Of a DNA stretch of 64,000 bases, positions 13,172 through 23,015 are shown piece by piece. This DNA comes from Anaeramoeba flamelloides (taxonomy: Eukaryota; Metamonada; Anaeramoebidae): NCBI GenBank assembly GCA_027625915.1, contig JANTQA010000033.1, positions 1,240,001 to 1,304,000 on the forward strand. The letters are read 5' to 3'. Position 1 is the stretch's first letter, and each line of letters begins with the position of its first letter. Both the position numbers and the translations under genes were made by a program. Under the pieces are notes generated by a model, which was given only the letters and a program-made list of their open reading frames with translations, made no database searches and was not told the DNA's origin.

Positions 13172-16100
13172 CATGGTTTTATACATAGATCCATTTTTTC
13201 AATTTGAATTTTTTCATTGTTCGAGTAGATTTTTATAAACTTTGGTGATAAATAAACCACATTCCAAAAATTTAGACATACACAAAATCAAAAATAGGAA
13301 AAAAATATCACAATTTTTTATATTTTTCAAAATTTAATATTAAATCATGTTTAATTTACCCATTATTAGTGTTTATATATGTAACCATTTTTATCCAAAT
13401 AAAAGAAAAGAAAAAATAAAAATATAAACTCCATTTCACTCAATGTGACTCTATCCAAAAATGAAAAATTCAATTTAAGAATCAACCAATATAAGATTGT
13501 TTCGAAATAAAGAGAAATAATAAACTTCGTATTAGAATTCATATTCATAAAAGAAATAATGAACAAACCTTTAAAATTTCCGAAAAAATAAAATCTTAAA
13601 AAAATTTTGGCTACTTTCATTGAAATGTCTCTTGGAAAAATTTCTCAATTTCTTTAGTAAATTAAAATTGTTAACAATAAGATTTTTTACTTATAAATGC
13701 ATCGATTTTAAAAGAAATTTACATTGTCTCACTTTTTTGTATGTTTAGTTTGGATTTTCAAACCTTTTTTTTTTCAAATTTAATTTTTGTAAAAAAAAGA
13801 AAAGTAAGAAAACAAAAGAAAAAAAAAAGCATTTACAAAAAGACAAAAAATTTAACTAAATTAGAAAAAATGGTTTTGTTCTTAAAATTGAAAACTTAAT
13901 TTTGAGAAGACTATTTTATAAAGAATTAAACACATAGAGTTTGTTCTATTTCTTCAATAAAACTGAGACACTTTGGCTGAAAAAGAGTTTATGTTATTAA
14001 AATGATGAATAGAGTAGAACAAAAAAATATCTTGGTAAATTTGTTGAAATACCATCATCAATTGTTGATCGATCAAATCATAAGATACCATCGGCAAATT
14101 TTATGTGATTTTTCTATTTAACAAACTCAATAATAACCTTCTATCAACCATCGAAAAATTTTTCCAATCGAATGAAACAGTTTACGTAATTCTAAAAAAT
14201 AAAAATAAAAAAACAGAAAACAAAAAAAATGAATTAAATACCCGAATAAAAAAACTTTTTTTATAACATCTATATACCATTTTTATAACAAAATTTCCTT
14301 TTATATGACGATTTTTTCAATATTTTTTGAAAAAATATTCTTATAACAGACTTATAACATGTTACAAATTTTATAACACATTTTATAACAAATATTTATG
14401 TTATAAAAGATGTTATTATAAAATTTTATAACATTTTAAACCTTTATAACACCTTTACAACACGTTTCTAACATGTTATAAAAAACTTTTTTTATTAGGG
14501 TAGTTTGTAAAATTAAAATTATTTCCAAATTGAATAGAAATTATAGTTTTGTTATTCTTGAAATTATTTTAACTGTTTCCAAAATTTTGAAATTTCTTTT
14601 CGATTAAATCAGTAATATTTAACCCTTTAGCTATAAATTCGAATTAAAAAGGGATTGTCAAAGATAAATCAAATTATGTTTAAATGGTTGGATTAATTAC
14701 TCAAAAAAAGTTAATAAAATATTTAAAAAACATAAATAATAATATCTTGAGCGAAAAATGATAGTTAATCCAGCAATAAATGAATAGAGGAAAATTATTT
14801 TTGTAAAAAATTTTGAAAATTAAATATTTTGTACTACTTTGAGATTTTTATTAAAAGAAAAGCACTTTCAAAAAGAATTCAGAAAATAAACTTATGGTAA
14901 ATATGATTAACTAAACTTTATTTTAATTTTACAAAGAATAAATTTAAAATATGTTGCTTTTTCAATTTTATAAAATTTTTTTTCAATGGTTTAGTTTAAA
15001 TTGAATCTCAATTACAAATTCTCTTTATATAGGTTATATCTTTGGTGTTTACCATATCAAAACAAAAAATAATAAATCTAGTTTAATTTTCTAAAAAAGA
15101 ATTTAGTAAAAACAAGACGAGAAAATTCGAAGTAGAATTTTTCTTTAAACTTAAAACTGAAAAATGTGAAAGGTCTAGAATCCTTTTTTGATCTAATCTC
15201 AAATTATCTGACTCTTCATGTTTAAAATACCATAAAAATTGTTTTAGAAATTTTTATTAATCTTTTCGAGCAAATTCAACAAAATTGTTTCATAAACTAA
15301 CTTGAATTCAGAAACACTGAATTTAGAAAAACCATGAAGATCGACAAACTTAGTATTCAAAAAACTTTGACTTAAAAAAAAAGTTGAGAGAAGTCAAAAA
15401 ATAAAAAAAAAATAATTTTTCAAAACAAAACTTTTTTTGTTTAGCATTTGACAAGTTGACTTAAATTGTCAAACCAAACTTTAAAACAAAATAATAATAA
15501 AGATCTTTGAAGATCTTCACTCAAAGAGTTCATTCAAAAAGTTGAAAAGAATTCCGAATATTTTGATTTCTTTTTGAAAAAACAAGAATGAAAAAACATT
15601 TAATTATCATTTTATTCTCTTTTATTCTCTTTACACTTTTTTCAAAATAGCCAAAAGAATTGCTTAATTTAGCTTGGAGTAAGCCGAAATTAAAGCATCG
15701 GGCGCCAAATGTAATTCGTTTTATTGAGAAATTTAATTCCAATTCAAGATGGGCACAACAAACAATTTTACAATATGATAAGTTTAGGCAAAGAGGGAAA
15801 GTTATTTCGTGGCTTATCAAAATTGCAGAACAGTTAAGAAAATTAAATAATTTTGATGCTGTAATGTCAATTAATTCAGGTTTAAACTCTTCTGCCATTC
15901 ATAGATTAAAATACAGTTTTGAAGAAGTTCCACGAAGATTATTGGACATGTATCAAGAATTTAAAGATGATCTTTCTTCAAATCAATCATATAAAAAATA
16001 TAGAAGTATTTTACATCGTATTAATCCACCATGTATCCCCTACCTTGGAGTTTATTTAACCGATTTAACCTTTATTGAAGACGGGAATCCTGACAAAATT

Positions 16101-16307
16101 AATGGGTTAATTAACTTTTCAAAAAGGAGATTAATTTTTGATGTAATTTTTGAAATACAAAATTTCCAACAAAGAGGATATAACTTGCAACCAGTTCAAC
16201 AAATTCATTCACTTTTAGAAATCAATTCCGTTTATGATACAAAAAAAATATTTGCCCAATCACTTAAATACGAACCAAGAGGCGCAAAGAGAGTTGATAT
16301 TAAATAA
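6282..16307 (+). CDS. LisH-REM-RasGEF protein, seven exons, complete
   Basis: Ras guanine nucleotide exchange factor of 680 aa. Exons: 6282-6437, 6588-6750, 10742-10859, 10982-11127, 12118-12271, 12398-13046, 15651-16307. All introns are GT-AG and every junction keeps frame (phases 0,1,2,1,2,0). Domains: LisH-like helix pair at about 166-190 (LVYQLIMQYFMSLGYKKSKK); acidic stretch at about 248-256; REM/RasGEF-N at about 270-420 (LTFLKTFLMTYQSFTSPKTL); CDC25 catalytic domain at about 445-675, with ITLIEFDIFKTI, LNNFDAVMSINSGLNSSAIH, IPYLGVYLTDLTFIEDGNPD and INFSKRRLIFDVI. It would load Ras-family GTPases with GTP at the plasma membrane. LisH usually mediates dimerisation and is common in amoebozoan RasGEFs. 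The ATG at 6282 was chosen because upstream sequence in frame is T-rich intergenic DNA. Introns 2 (4.0 kb) and 6 (2.6 kb) are swollen by MITEs. Confidence 0.93.
7015..7290 (+). repeat. Dispersed repeat shared with 49945-50225
   Basis: Both copies contain, in order, TTAAAAAATGAAAATTTTT, GTTCACA, AAATGAAACTTCC-like, TTACTC and TAGCAGTAATAATTAA. Same orientation. Confidence 0.55.
7390..7606. mobile_element. MITE, CTGATAAATTC family, copy 1
   Basis: Starts CTGATAAATTC after a TA dinucleotide and ends GAATTTATCAG before TA; 217 bp, no ORF. The terminal inverted repeats and TA flanks fit a Tc1/mariner-type non-autonomous element. Confidence 0.75.
7609..8357. mobile_element. Composite element with GTCTTTGAATT ends
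   Basis: The left end (GTCTTTGAATTATAAAT) begins directly beside the preceding MITE. The right end (TTCAAAGACCAG) at 8357 is its reverse complement. The interior holds a decayed copy (about 7686-7790) of the foldback at 62346-62903, recognised by TATCYTGTGTTAGG and TTCTTAGMTGATCGAT, plus T-rich repeats. Probably several insertions in one another. Confidence 0.45.
7780..8095 (+). repeat. Degenerate tandem-like repeats, T-rich
   Basis: At least four imperfect units of roughly 40-80 bp contain GTGAAATTTTTTTTGTTA and TTTGAATTTTTTG, spaced irregularly. No coding potential. Confidence 0.45.
8539..8665 (+). repeat. GAAGTGTAAATTACAC repeat, copy 1
   Basis: Shares GAAGAAGTGTAAATTACACT, a TTCCCTC block, TTTAAGCGTAAAATCA and CACGATT with 22905-23015. 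A reversed relative lies at 58085-58205. It ends in GACACACCC, the complement of the GGGTGTGTC end at 3112. Confidence 0.55.
12322..12372. repeat. (AT)n and (ATT)n microsatellites in RasGEF intron 5
   Basis: Thirteen or so AT units are followed by about seven ATT units, inside the 126-base intron between exons 5 and 6. Confidence 0.9.
13136..13167. repeat. (AT)n microsatellite
   Basis: About 16 AT units just inside RasGEF intron 6. Confidence 0.9.
13420..13935 (+). repeat. Dispersed repeat shared with 46230-46715
   Basis: Both copies contain AAACTMCATTTCACTCAA, AAAATGAAAAATTC, ATATTCATAAAAGAAATA, GATTTTCAAAC-like and AAATTAGAAAAAATG-like blocks in the same order. This copy is in RasGEF intron 6; the other follows the kinase gene. 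Its right part is also echoed at 11440-11640 in RasGEF intron 4. Confidence 0.6.
13995..14200 (+). repeat. GATCGATC-core repeat, copy 2
   Basis: Aligns with 3110-3310 through GAACAAAAAAATA, AATTTGTTGAAAT, TTGTTGATCGATCAAA and AAGATACCATC. Confidence 0.55.
14241..14500. mobile_element. MITE rich in TTATAACA words
   Basis: Ends CCCGAATAAAAAAAC and the complement CCCTAATAAAAAAAG, each flanked by TA; 260 bp. The interior repeats TTATAACA/TGTTATAA about ten times in both orientations, a subterminal-repeat pattern seen in some DNA elements. Lies in RasGEF intron 6. Confidence 0.7.
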
Positions 16308-16844
16308 TGATTAATTTATTTTTATTTCTATTATTATTTTTTTTTTTTTTTTTTTTACTATTTTTGATATTTTATATTTTCATATAAAATAGATCTTTAA
16401 TAAATATTTGATTAATTTATTTTTTTTGTTTTGAAGGATTAGTTGAAATACCAGACCTTAGTGAAATTTCAGAAAAATGATAAAAAGAAATATTTAAATT
16501 AAAACTTACACTAAACAATTTGAACAATAAAACATATTGTGTTTTGAATAAATGAATATAACTTGTTTAAAAGTAATTTAAAACAGACAAATATTCCAAA
16601 TTTATCATTTTTAACAAGAACAGAGAATTAGCCAAAAATCAATAAATTGTGATCCTGTTCGTATTGTTATTAACTCTTTTATCGATGTTTACTCACAAAA
16701 TGATAAAAGAATTTTTTTGGAAAAGAATAGTCATTTTTTTTGATAATATTAAACTTTTTATCTTTTTTTTTTGGTATTATTATCATATAAACCATGTTCC
16801 ATTCAAAACCGCCCAGTTGTAGTTTGTGAATTATGTTTGTTGAA

Positions 16845-17330
16845 AGGGTTTGAATCGATATTAGAAGAAAAAATTTATTGTGGAAATTTTATAATTGTAA
16901 GTATTTTTTGAAGTTTTCCTTTTTTTTTGAGTTTTTTTAAGATAGTAAATTGTTGCTAAATTTTTTTTTTTATTACAAGATAGATTGTTAAAAGGTAAAA
17001 GGGTGTTATTCTAATGTTATTGAAAGTGTAAAAATGATAGTATGAAAATTCATGAAGATTTCTATTGGAATTTTATTTTGGATCTTCAAAAGGAGATCAA
17101 ACTGAACATTATTGTTCTTTTCAATTGAGATCTTATTTTAGTTTTTCTATTTTTTAGAGAATATATTGATTTTTAGTTAGATTTTCACAACAATATTGAT
17201 TATCTTTGATGTGTTTTATTCTGATTCGTTATTATTTGATGTTAAAATGTTGAATTATTAAAAATAATTGAAATTTGAAAAAAAAAATGCTAGACACCCT
17301 TTGACAGAGAAAAAATTTAGATGAGATATT
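16845..17330 (+). repeat. Dispersed repeat shared with 60785-61290
   Basis: Starts GGGTTTGAATCGATATTA and ends near CCCTTTGAC, with TTCTATTGGAATTTT and GGATCTT landmarks between. Same orientation as the copy inside the TTAA-flanked element at 60155-61940, so it is probably a fragment of that family. Confidence 0.6.
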
Positions 17331-17859
17331 TCCAAACAAGATTTTTTGTTAAGGTATATTTCATTCTTTTATTTCACTCCGGGTAATAATGATTTATTAT
17401 CAAACAAATATTTTTTTTTGATCACTACAATTAAAACTTAATAAACTGAAAAGTTAATGAAAATTAGATAAAAGATCAAATGAAAGCTTGACAAATTAAA
17501 AAAAAACATTAGATATTGAATTTTGAAAAATAAATTATATTTATTTATTTCTTAAGAAAAAGGATTTATTCTAGAAAATTTTATCCAAATCAACAAAAGA
17601 GAACAAGAAAAATAATTAAAATAAAGTTTTTTTCTAGTCAAATGGAACTAGTTTTATTGAAGAGAGAGAGAGAAAAAAATATTCTCTGAGTTTAATTCGT
17701 TATTCTTCTCATAATAAAGTTTCATTTTTTAAATCAAAATCATTTATTCTCATTTTGATCGTTTTTTTTTTTTATTAATTTTATTTTTTTTTTGTCTTTT
17801 GTTTTCTTTTTTAAATTTTTTTTTTTTTTGTTTGTTTTTTTAAAAAGCCAATTTAAAAA

Positions 17860-18215
17860 TATAATCCTTTTAAACTCCAAATTAAAATTTAAGAAAATTG
17901 ATGTTTTGTATTTTCTTTTTGTTTTCGTATATATATAATTAAAAAATCTTATTTCCAATAATGTTAATTTTCTATAGTAATTTTAAATTTTTTTACAAGT
18001 AATTCCATGGGAGGGGTGCAAAATTTTTTTAACTTTTTTTTTTTTTTGATATTGTATGATTTGCTCAGGTATTTTATTTATGAATCTCAATTCTAACCTA
18101 AAATTTTTTATTTCTCTCATTTTGAAAAAATCATAGTTTGGTTGATTTTTATAAAAAATGTGAATTTTTAATTTTTGGTTGTGTATTTTTAATTGTAATG
18201 AAGTATATTAATACT
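17860..18215 (+). repeat. Dispersed repeat shared with 20745-21090
   Basis: Shared order: CTCCAAATTAAAATTTAAG-like, GGGTGCAAAAAATTT-like, CTAAAATTTYTTATTT, CATAGTTTGGTTGATT-like and AAAGTGAATTTTT-like blocks. Direct repeats on either side of the tRNA gene. Confidence 0.5.
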
Positions 18216-18516
18216 AAAAATAATAATATCTTTTTGATTTTTTGATCATTCTAATTATTTTCTTTTTGTGTGAATTCTTGGATTTGGGTGGGTTATATTG
18301 CTATAATTCATGATAATCAAAATCAAAAGAACATAACTTATTTTCTGTTATCTTTTCATACATACCTAGTTTTCAGTTTGGCTTTTTCCAAAAAGAATTT
18401 GTTTTTATTTGAAATATTAGAAAATCAAAACGATAAGCTTAATTTCAAAAATATTCGCAGATTTTACATCAGAAAAAAATTTATTTAATTGTTTTCTCGT
18501 TTTAAATAATAATGTA

Positions 18517-19546
18517 CAGTATGTTCAATAACCCGTGTCGGCGTTTTAATATGTATTTTTGAAAAATTTTTTGTGTTGTTTTTTGAAATAACTGTGGTTT
18601 TTTTTTTTTTAAACGCTTTTTTTTTTCTTTAACTGTGGTTTTCTGTTTTTATTTTGTGTTCAACAAAAAAATACAGTTCAGTTTAACTATACTTTCAAAT
18701 CAACCAATATGTACAATAGATCATATGATCATAGTGTTTTTCTATAACTTTCAAGACCAATGTACCGATAAAAGAGATCTAATTGAACCAAATTAAAACA
18801 AAACACCCAGAAATATTAAAACCCAAATCTTTCAGTTTGAATAAATACAAAAAAAAATCAATAAAAAGGATAAAACAAGTTTCTTAAAAACTTTTTTGTT
18901 TGTACCTCGGCATATTAACAAAATGAGATATCAATTTTCCAAAGTTTTTGAAAAAAGCTATGAACCAAAAATTTCAATTCATTTTCTTTTTTCCTTTCGC
19001 CCATCGTCTTCAAATCATATCTTATATTTGGTTTAATTATTTACTTGTTTTTTTTTGCCGATATTGGATAATATACGAATCCAAAATGAAAGAATATTTC
19101 ATATTGAATCAAAAGTTAATTAGACGATATTTTATCTGATCTAAAATTCTACAAGAACATACCCAATGACCAAATTATTTATAAATCAATTCCTTTTTAA
19201 CAAGCTTAATAATGAGAGGAAATTAAATCTCTTATAAGATCAATTTTCAGAGATTATAACAAGATCTTTCAATTTTTCATTTAAAATAGAAGAAATAATA
19301 TTTTAGAAAACTTTGAATAAAAATTTCTTTTATAGCTTTGAGAATGACAGTAATATTGTCAAGATATACTTCCTTTTTAAAAATAAGCACACTTTTGAAA
19401 ACTTTTAATTGTTGACCACAATTAAAAAACGAAAACAACTGAAAAAAGTTGGAAAACAACAGTTAAAAACACGTTTTTAAAAAAACCACAGTTAAATTTT
19501 AAAAAACGACAATTATTTAAGTCGACACGAGTTATTTAACATACTG
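18517..19546. mobile_element. Tc1/mariner-like non-autonomous element, 1.03 kb
   Basis: Ends CAGTATGTTCAATAACCCGT and the complement CAGTATGTTAAATAACTCGT, flanked by TA. The inverted similarity continues raggedly for about 100 bp (AACTGTGGTTTTTTT in both arms). TA target and CAGT start fit Tc1/mariner. No transposase can be read; a 63-codon frame at 18948-19139 has no recognisable motif. Confidence 0.75.
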
Positions 19547-19730
19547 TATATTACTAAAGTTTTAGAAATAAGAACTAATATAGATTAATGAATTAAAATA
19601 TAATGTAATCATTTATTTTTTTGTAAGACAAACGAAAAAAGAATGAAAAAATAATAATAAAGTTTGCCTGTTATTTTGAAATTTGACTTTTATCACTCCA
19701 ATGTGACTTATATAGTTCGGGAAAAAATAC

Positions 19731-20157
19731 TTGACATGATTTTTAATTGGGAATATTAGTAAAATTTTTGTGTAATTTCTATTTATTTTCAATCAAATCC
19801 TTTTTATAAATAACCAATTTTTTTATGAGATTAGTAATAAACCTATATAAAGTTCATCAAAGTAAGGTGTCTCTAGAATACTCGAGTAATTGTTCGATAG
19901 GATAAGTAGATCAACTTATTTTGAAAAACAATCGAGTTTTATAGTAGGTTATAGAGTTTGGAAAATGATAATTTTTATTCTTTTTTTTTGATTGATTGAA
20001 TGGTGTTTTGAACAAGTGTGATTTCATTAATCATATTTCTAATAAGTGGGTGAGTATAAATTTATCTAAAGTTTGATTCTTCAAAAAAGGATTTGATTGA
20101 AAATAAAGGAAAATACACAAAAATTTTACTAAATATTCCCAATTAAAAATCTTGTCA
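19731..20157. mobile_element. Foldback element, TTGACA-GATTTTTAATTGGG ends
   Basis: The arm 19731-19815 is the inverted copy of 20075-20157, sharing GATTTTTAATTGGGAATAT and ATTTTCAATCAAATCCTTTT. Similar end sequence (CCCAATTAAAAA) occurs at about 50740 and 61715, so the family is dispersed. Confidence 0.7.
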
Positions 20158-20497
20158 ATATTATTTTCCTGTCCGTTATTTTTTCTCTACTTTAATTGGT
20201 TTTTTGTTATTGAAATTTGTATATTTATCTTTAAATGTGTTTGATATACAACATTTGATGTTAAGTGTGTATTTATATTTTGAAAGTTAAATTTTGTAAT
20301 AGTATTATTAATTAAATTATGTTTTTTGCTAATTACTGAGTAGAGATATATTATATGTTATAGAATGATGTTGCAGTTTATAATTTTGATTTGGTGGAGT
20401 TTGAAGTTTATAATTTTCACTAAAATTCTAATAAGAGAATAATCTTTTTTTAGAATTGATTTAACTAATAAAATCTTTTCGATTACTTTTATGTCAA

Positions 20498-20569
20498 GGG
20501 CGTATAGCTCAGTGGTAGAGCAATTGACTGCAGATCAATAGGTCCGGGGTTCGACTCCACGTGCGCCCT
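20498..20569 (+). tRNA. tRNA-Cys (anticodon GCA)
   Basis: 72-base cloverleaf. Acceptor GGGCGTA pairs with TGCGCCC (one G-T pair). D arm GCTC/GAGC. Anticodon stem ATTGA/TCAAT with loop CTGCAGA, giving GCA at 20530-20532. T loop TTCGACT. The T stem CGGGG/CCACG has one G-A mismatch, unusual for a functional tRNA. Internal promoter boxes are intact (A box TAGCTCAGTGGTAG, B box GGTTCGACTCC). No intron and no encoded CCA; discriminator base T. A run of seven T follows at once, as needed for Pol III termination. Confidence 0.93.
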
Positions 20570-20612
20570 TTTTTTCTCTTTTTTATCCTTTTTTTCTCTT
20601 TTTTATCCTTAT
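20569..20612 (+). terminator. Pol III oligo-T terminator with 20-bp tandem duplication
   Basis: T7 directly after the tRNA, then TTTTTTTCTCTTTTTTATCC repeated twice, giving several backup T runs. Confidence 0.75.
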
Positions 20613-20744
20613 TTTAAAGACTTATTCTTCTTCTTTTATTTTGGTGAAGAAAAAAGTAAAATAGATCAAACGAATTTATTTTTCAAAAGAAAGAAAAAAA
20701 AAATTTTTTTTTTTCATTTTTTTTTTATTTTTTTACATTTTTAA

Positions 20745-21090
20745 AAAATCATGAACAAATCTTAATCCATTAAAAGTCCAAATTAAGATTTAAAAAAATT
20801 GAGGTTTTCTAATTGTTATAAAAATTCATACACTAACAATCAAAAAATTCTATTGTCCAAAATTACAGTTTCAAAAGAAGTTGAGAATTTTTGCATGAAC
20901 AAATATTAATGAAAAGGGCCCAAAAAATTTATAAACATTTTTTTTAAGAAAGGTAGAGTTTGTTTTGTCTTTCTATTATAATTATCAACTTTAATCTAAA
21001 ATTTCTTATTTATATATTTTGAATAGATCGTAGTTTAGTTGATTCTTAAAAAAAAGTGAATTTTTCAATTTTTGCCTAGCATTCTTTGAG
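20745..21090 (+). repeat. Second copy of the 17860-18215 repeat
   Basis: Direct repeat of the upstream copy; see shared blocks there. Ends near TTTGCCTAGCATTC. Confidence 0.5.
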
Positions 21091-21237
21091 TGAAATGGAA
21101 TTTCGCGTGAAAATGAAAATTAATTAAATTTAACTTTGAAACATTTATTGTAATAGATAATAACTAATATTTTTGAAACGGTCTACTCTTCTAAAAAAAC
21201 TAAATATCTAAAAAAAATAACTAAAGATAAATATAAA

Positions 21238-21360
21238 ATGTTCTAGGTTTTCCATAATTTAAAAGAGTTGAGTAAAAAATCTCTGATTTTACTCCATACT
21301 TTTAAATTCTGGAAATATTAACAAAAGTGTCAGTAAAGTGCCATAGAGTATTTATTTTTT
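21238..21360. repeat. Modular palindrome family, copy 1 (short)
   Basis: Imperfect hairpin GTTTTCCATAATTTAAAAG... / ...CTTTTAAATTCTGGAAA around GATTTTACTC, followed by AGTGCCATAGAGT, the family head motif. Lies directly left of a TTAA-flanked element. Confidence 0.6.
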
Positions 21361-21375
21361 TTTTTTTTAATTTAA

Positions 21376-22135
21376 GGGATTAGCTTCACAATAAATTTCT
21401 CATTAACCAAAGTATGTTGTAATTGGCTGTAAATGATAATAGTATGCCATTGAATCCAATGTCTCGGAAAAACCTATTCCAAATATTATTGTACATCAAT
21501 TTATTACATTTTTTTACCAAGAAACACTATTAAAAATTTTCATTTTGTATTGAAATTTATATAAAATTAATTTTCCAAATCTAGAAAACCCAAATAGTAT
21601 TATTCTAGTAATTAAATAATTCAGATTTAGAACTTCCAAAAGTAACTCGTTTTTTAATTTTTTAATTTCAAAGATTAACTTAATAACCATCAACATAAAA
21701 ACCCAAAGGCCAATTAATTTTGTTTCATTTTGGCAATTGTGTCATTGCAGACATCAATATATATCCTTTATTTCAGAAATCATTTGTGAAAAAAAAAAAT
21801 CTATTGATTCATTTTTTAATTTTTTAAAAAAAAATTAACTTTTTTAGCCATTAATATACATTTAACCACAAAACTACAAAACATATTTTCCAACTTTGGA
21901 GCCTCAATATTGATAACATAACCTTTTATATTTGTGGCTAAATCCAGATTTTTTTAAAAAACTATTGAATTTTTTACTAATAAAATGAATCATTTTTAAT
22001 TGATGAGATCAACAAATATAGTAATATACTAATCAATTTTTTTGAGACAATTGAACCATGTAACATAAATGTGATTTACATCCAAAAAAACGACATACTT
22101 TGATATTACGCTTCTCCTGGGTAAACGGTAATCCC
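21376..22135. mobile_element. TTAA-flanked element, GGGATTAG ends, copy 1
   Basis: TTAA then GGGATTAGC at the left; TAATCCC then TTAA at the right. Subterminal AAAGTATGT is inverted in both arms. 760 bp without coding potential. The interior is collinear with the ends of the 2.1 kb copy at 52600-54703. A TTAA target is characteristic of the piggyBac superfamily; that assignment is inference because no transposase is present. Confidence 0.7.
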
Positions 22136-22159
22136 TTAAGAAATAATAATAAAAAAAAA

Positions 22160-22560
22160 AAACCTAACATCTCTTTTCTTGAGGTTTTATATTTTATCTG
22201 TTAAGTGTTCTAGGTTTTTTTGAGGTTTTCTATTTTATTTCAAAAATCTAGTCATTAAAGTTAGGTTTTTTGGAGTTTTATATTTATTCAGACAATCAAT
22301 AGATTTTCGTTAGGTTTTTTTTACTTTAGAAACAAACCGAAAATTTTAATAAATTTTCGGTTTATTTCTAAAGTAAAAAAAACCTAGAACACTTCACAAA
22401 TAAAATAGAAAACCTCAAAAAACCTAGAAAACTTCACAAATAAATAGATAACCCAAAAAAACCGAACGAAGGTCTATTTATTTTCCAAATAAAAAAAAAA
22501 CTCAAGAAAATCTAAAGATTTTTTTCCAGAATTTAATAGAATAGAGTAAAATCAAATATT
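22160..22560. repeat. Modular palindrome family, copy 2
   Basis: A chain of hairpins joined by AACCTA linkers. The central one (about 22318-22395) is a nearly perfect palindrome, ACTTTAGAAACAAACCGAAA / TTTCGGTTTATTTCTAAAGT. It is flanked by mirrored GAGGTTTTCTATTTTATTT and AAATAAAATAGAAAACCTC arms. Confidence 0.75.
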
Positions 22561-22734
22561 TGTTGTCTATTCTTACAATTAAAAAAAAAAAAATTCAAGG
22601 AAGTTCCTGTATAGTATGATAATTTTCTTGAATTCAAAGAAATTCAGTAAAATCTTTGAGTTTACTCTCTTCTTTTACATTTTGGAAAACCTAAAAGAAA
22701 AGTAAAACAAAAATTATTTTCTTTAATTTAAAAC

Positions 22735-22870
22735 AATAAATAAAACGTTAATAGTCAAAATAATTGGTTACCTTATTTAAAAGATGTTTATTAAATTTAA
22801 AATACTTTTGAAAGATAAAAAAATGAACTCTTAACTGTGAAGAAAAAAAAAACCAAATTTTATTCAATTA
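22735..22870 (+). repeat. Dispersed repeat, also at 35825-36060 and 50880-51100
   Basis: Common blocks are TTATTAAATTTAAAATAC preceded by a TTACCTTATTT-like stretch and followed by GAAGAATAA-like sequence. Confidence 0.45.
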
Positions 22871-22904
22871 AGGTTGAAAGAAATCTTATTAGATACCCCG
22901 ATTT

Positions 22905-23015
22905 TTCTTTTTTGTTATTGAAGAAGTGTAAATTACACTCTAGCTTCACTTATATTTATATTCCCTCCAAGGTAATTTAAGCGTAAAATCAGAGATATCA
23001 CGATTTTTAATTAAT
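22905..23015 (+). repeat. GAAGTGTAAATTACAC repeat, copy 2
   Basis: Aligns end to end with 8539-8640, including TTTAAGCGTAAAATCA and CACGATT. The stretch from here to 23980 shows no gene. Confidence 0.55.

Larger units (their letters stand above)
16308..20497. other. Intergenic region, RasGEF to tRNA
   Basis: No gene supported. Contains dispersed repeats (16845-17330, 17860-18215), a TA-flanked element with long ends (18517-19546) and a foldback (19731-20157). The rest is plain AT-rich DNA. Confidence 0.6.
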
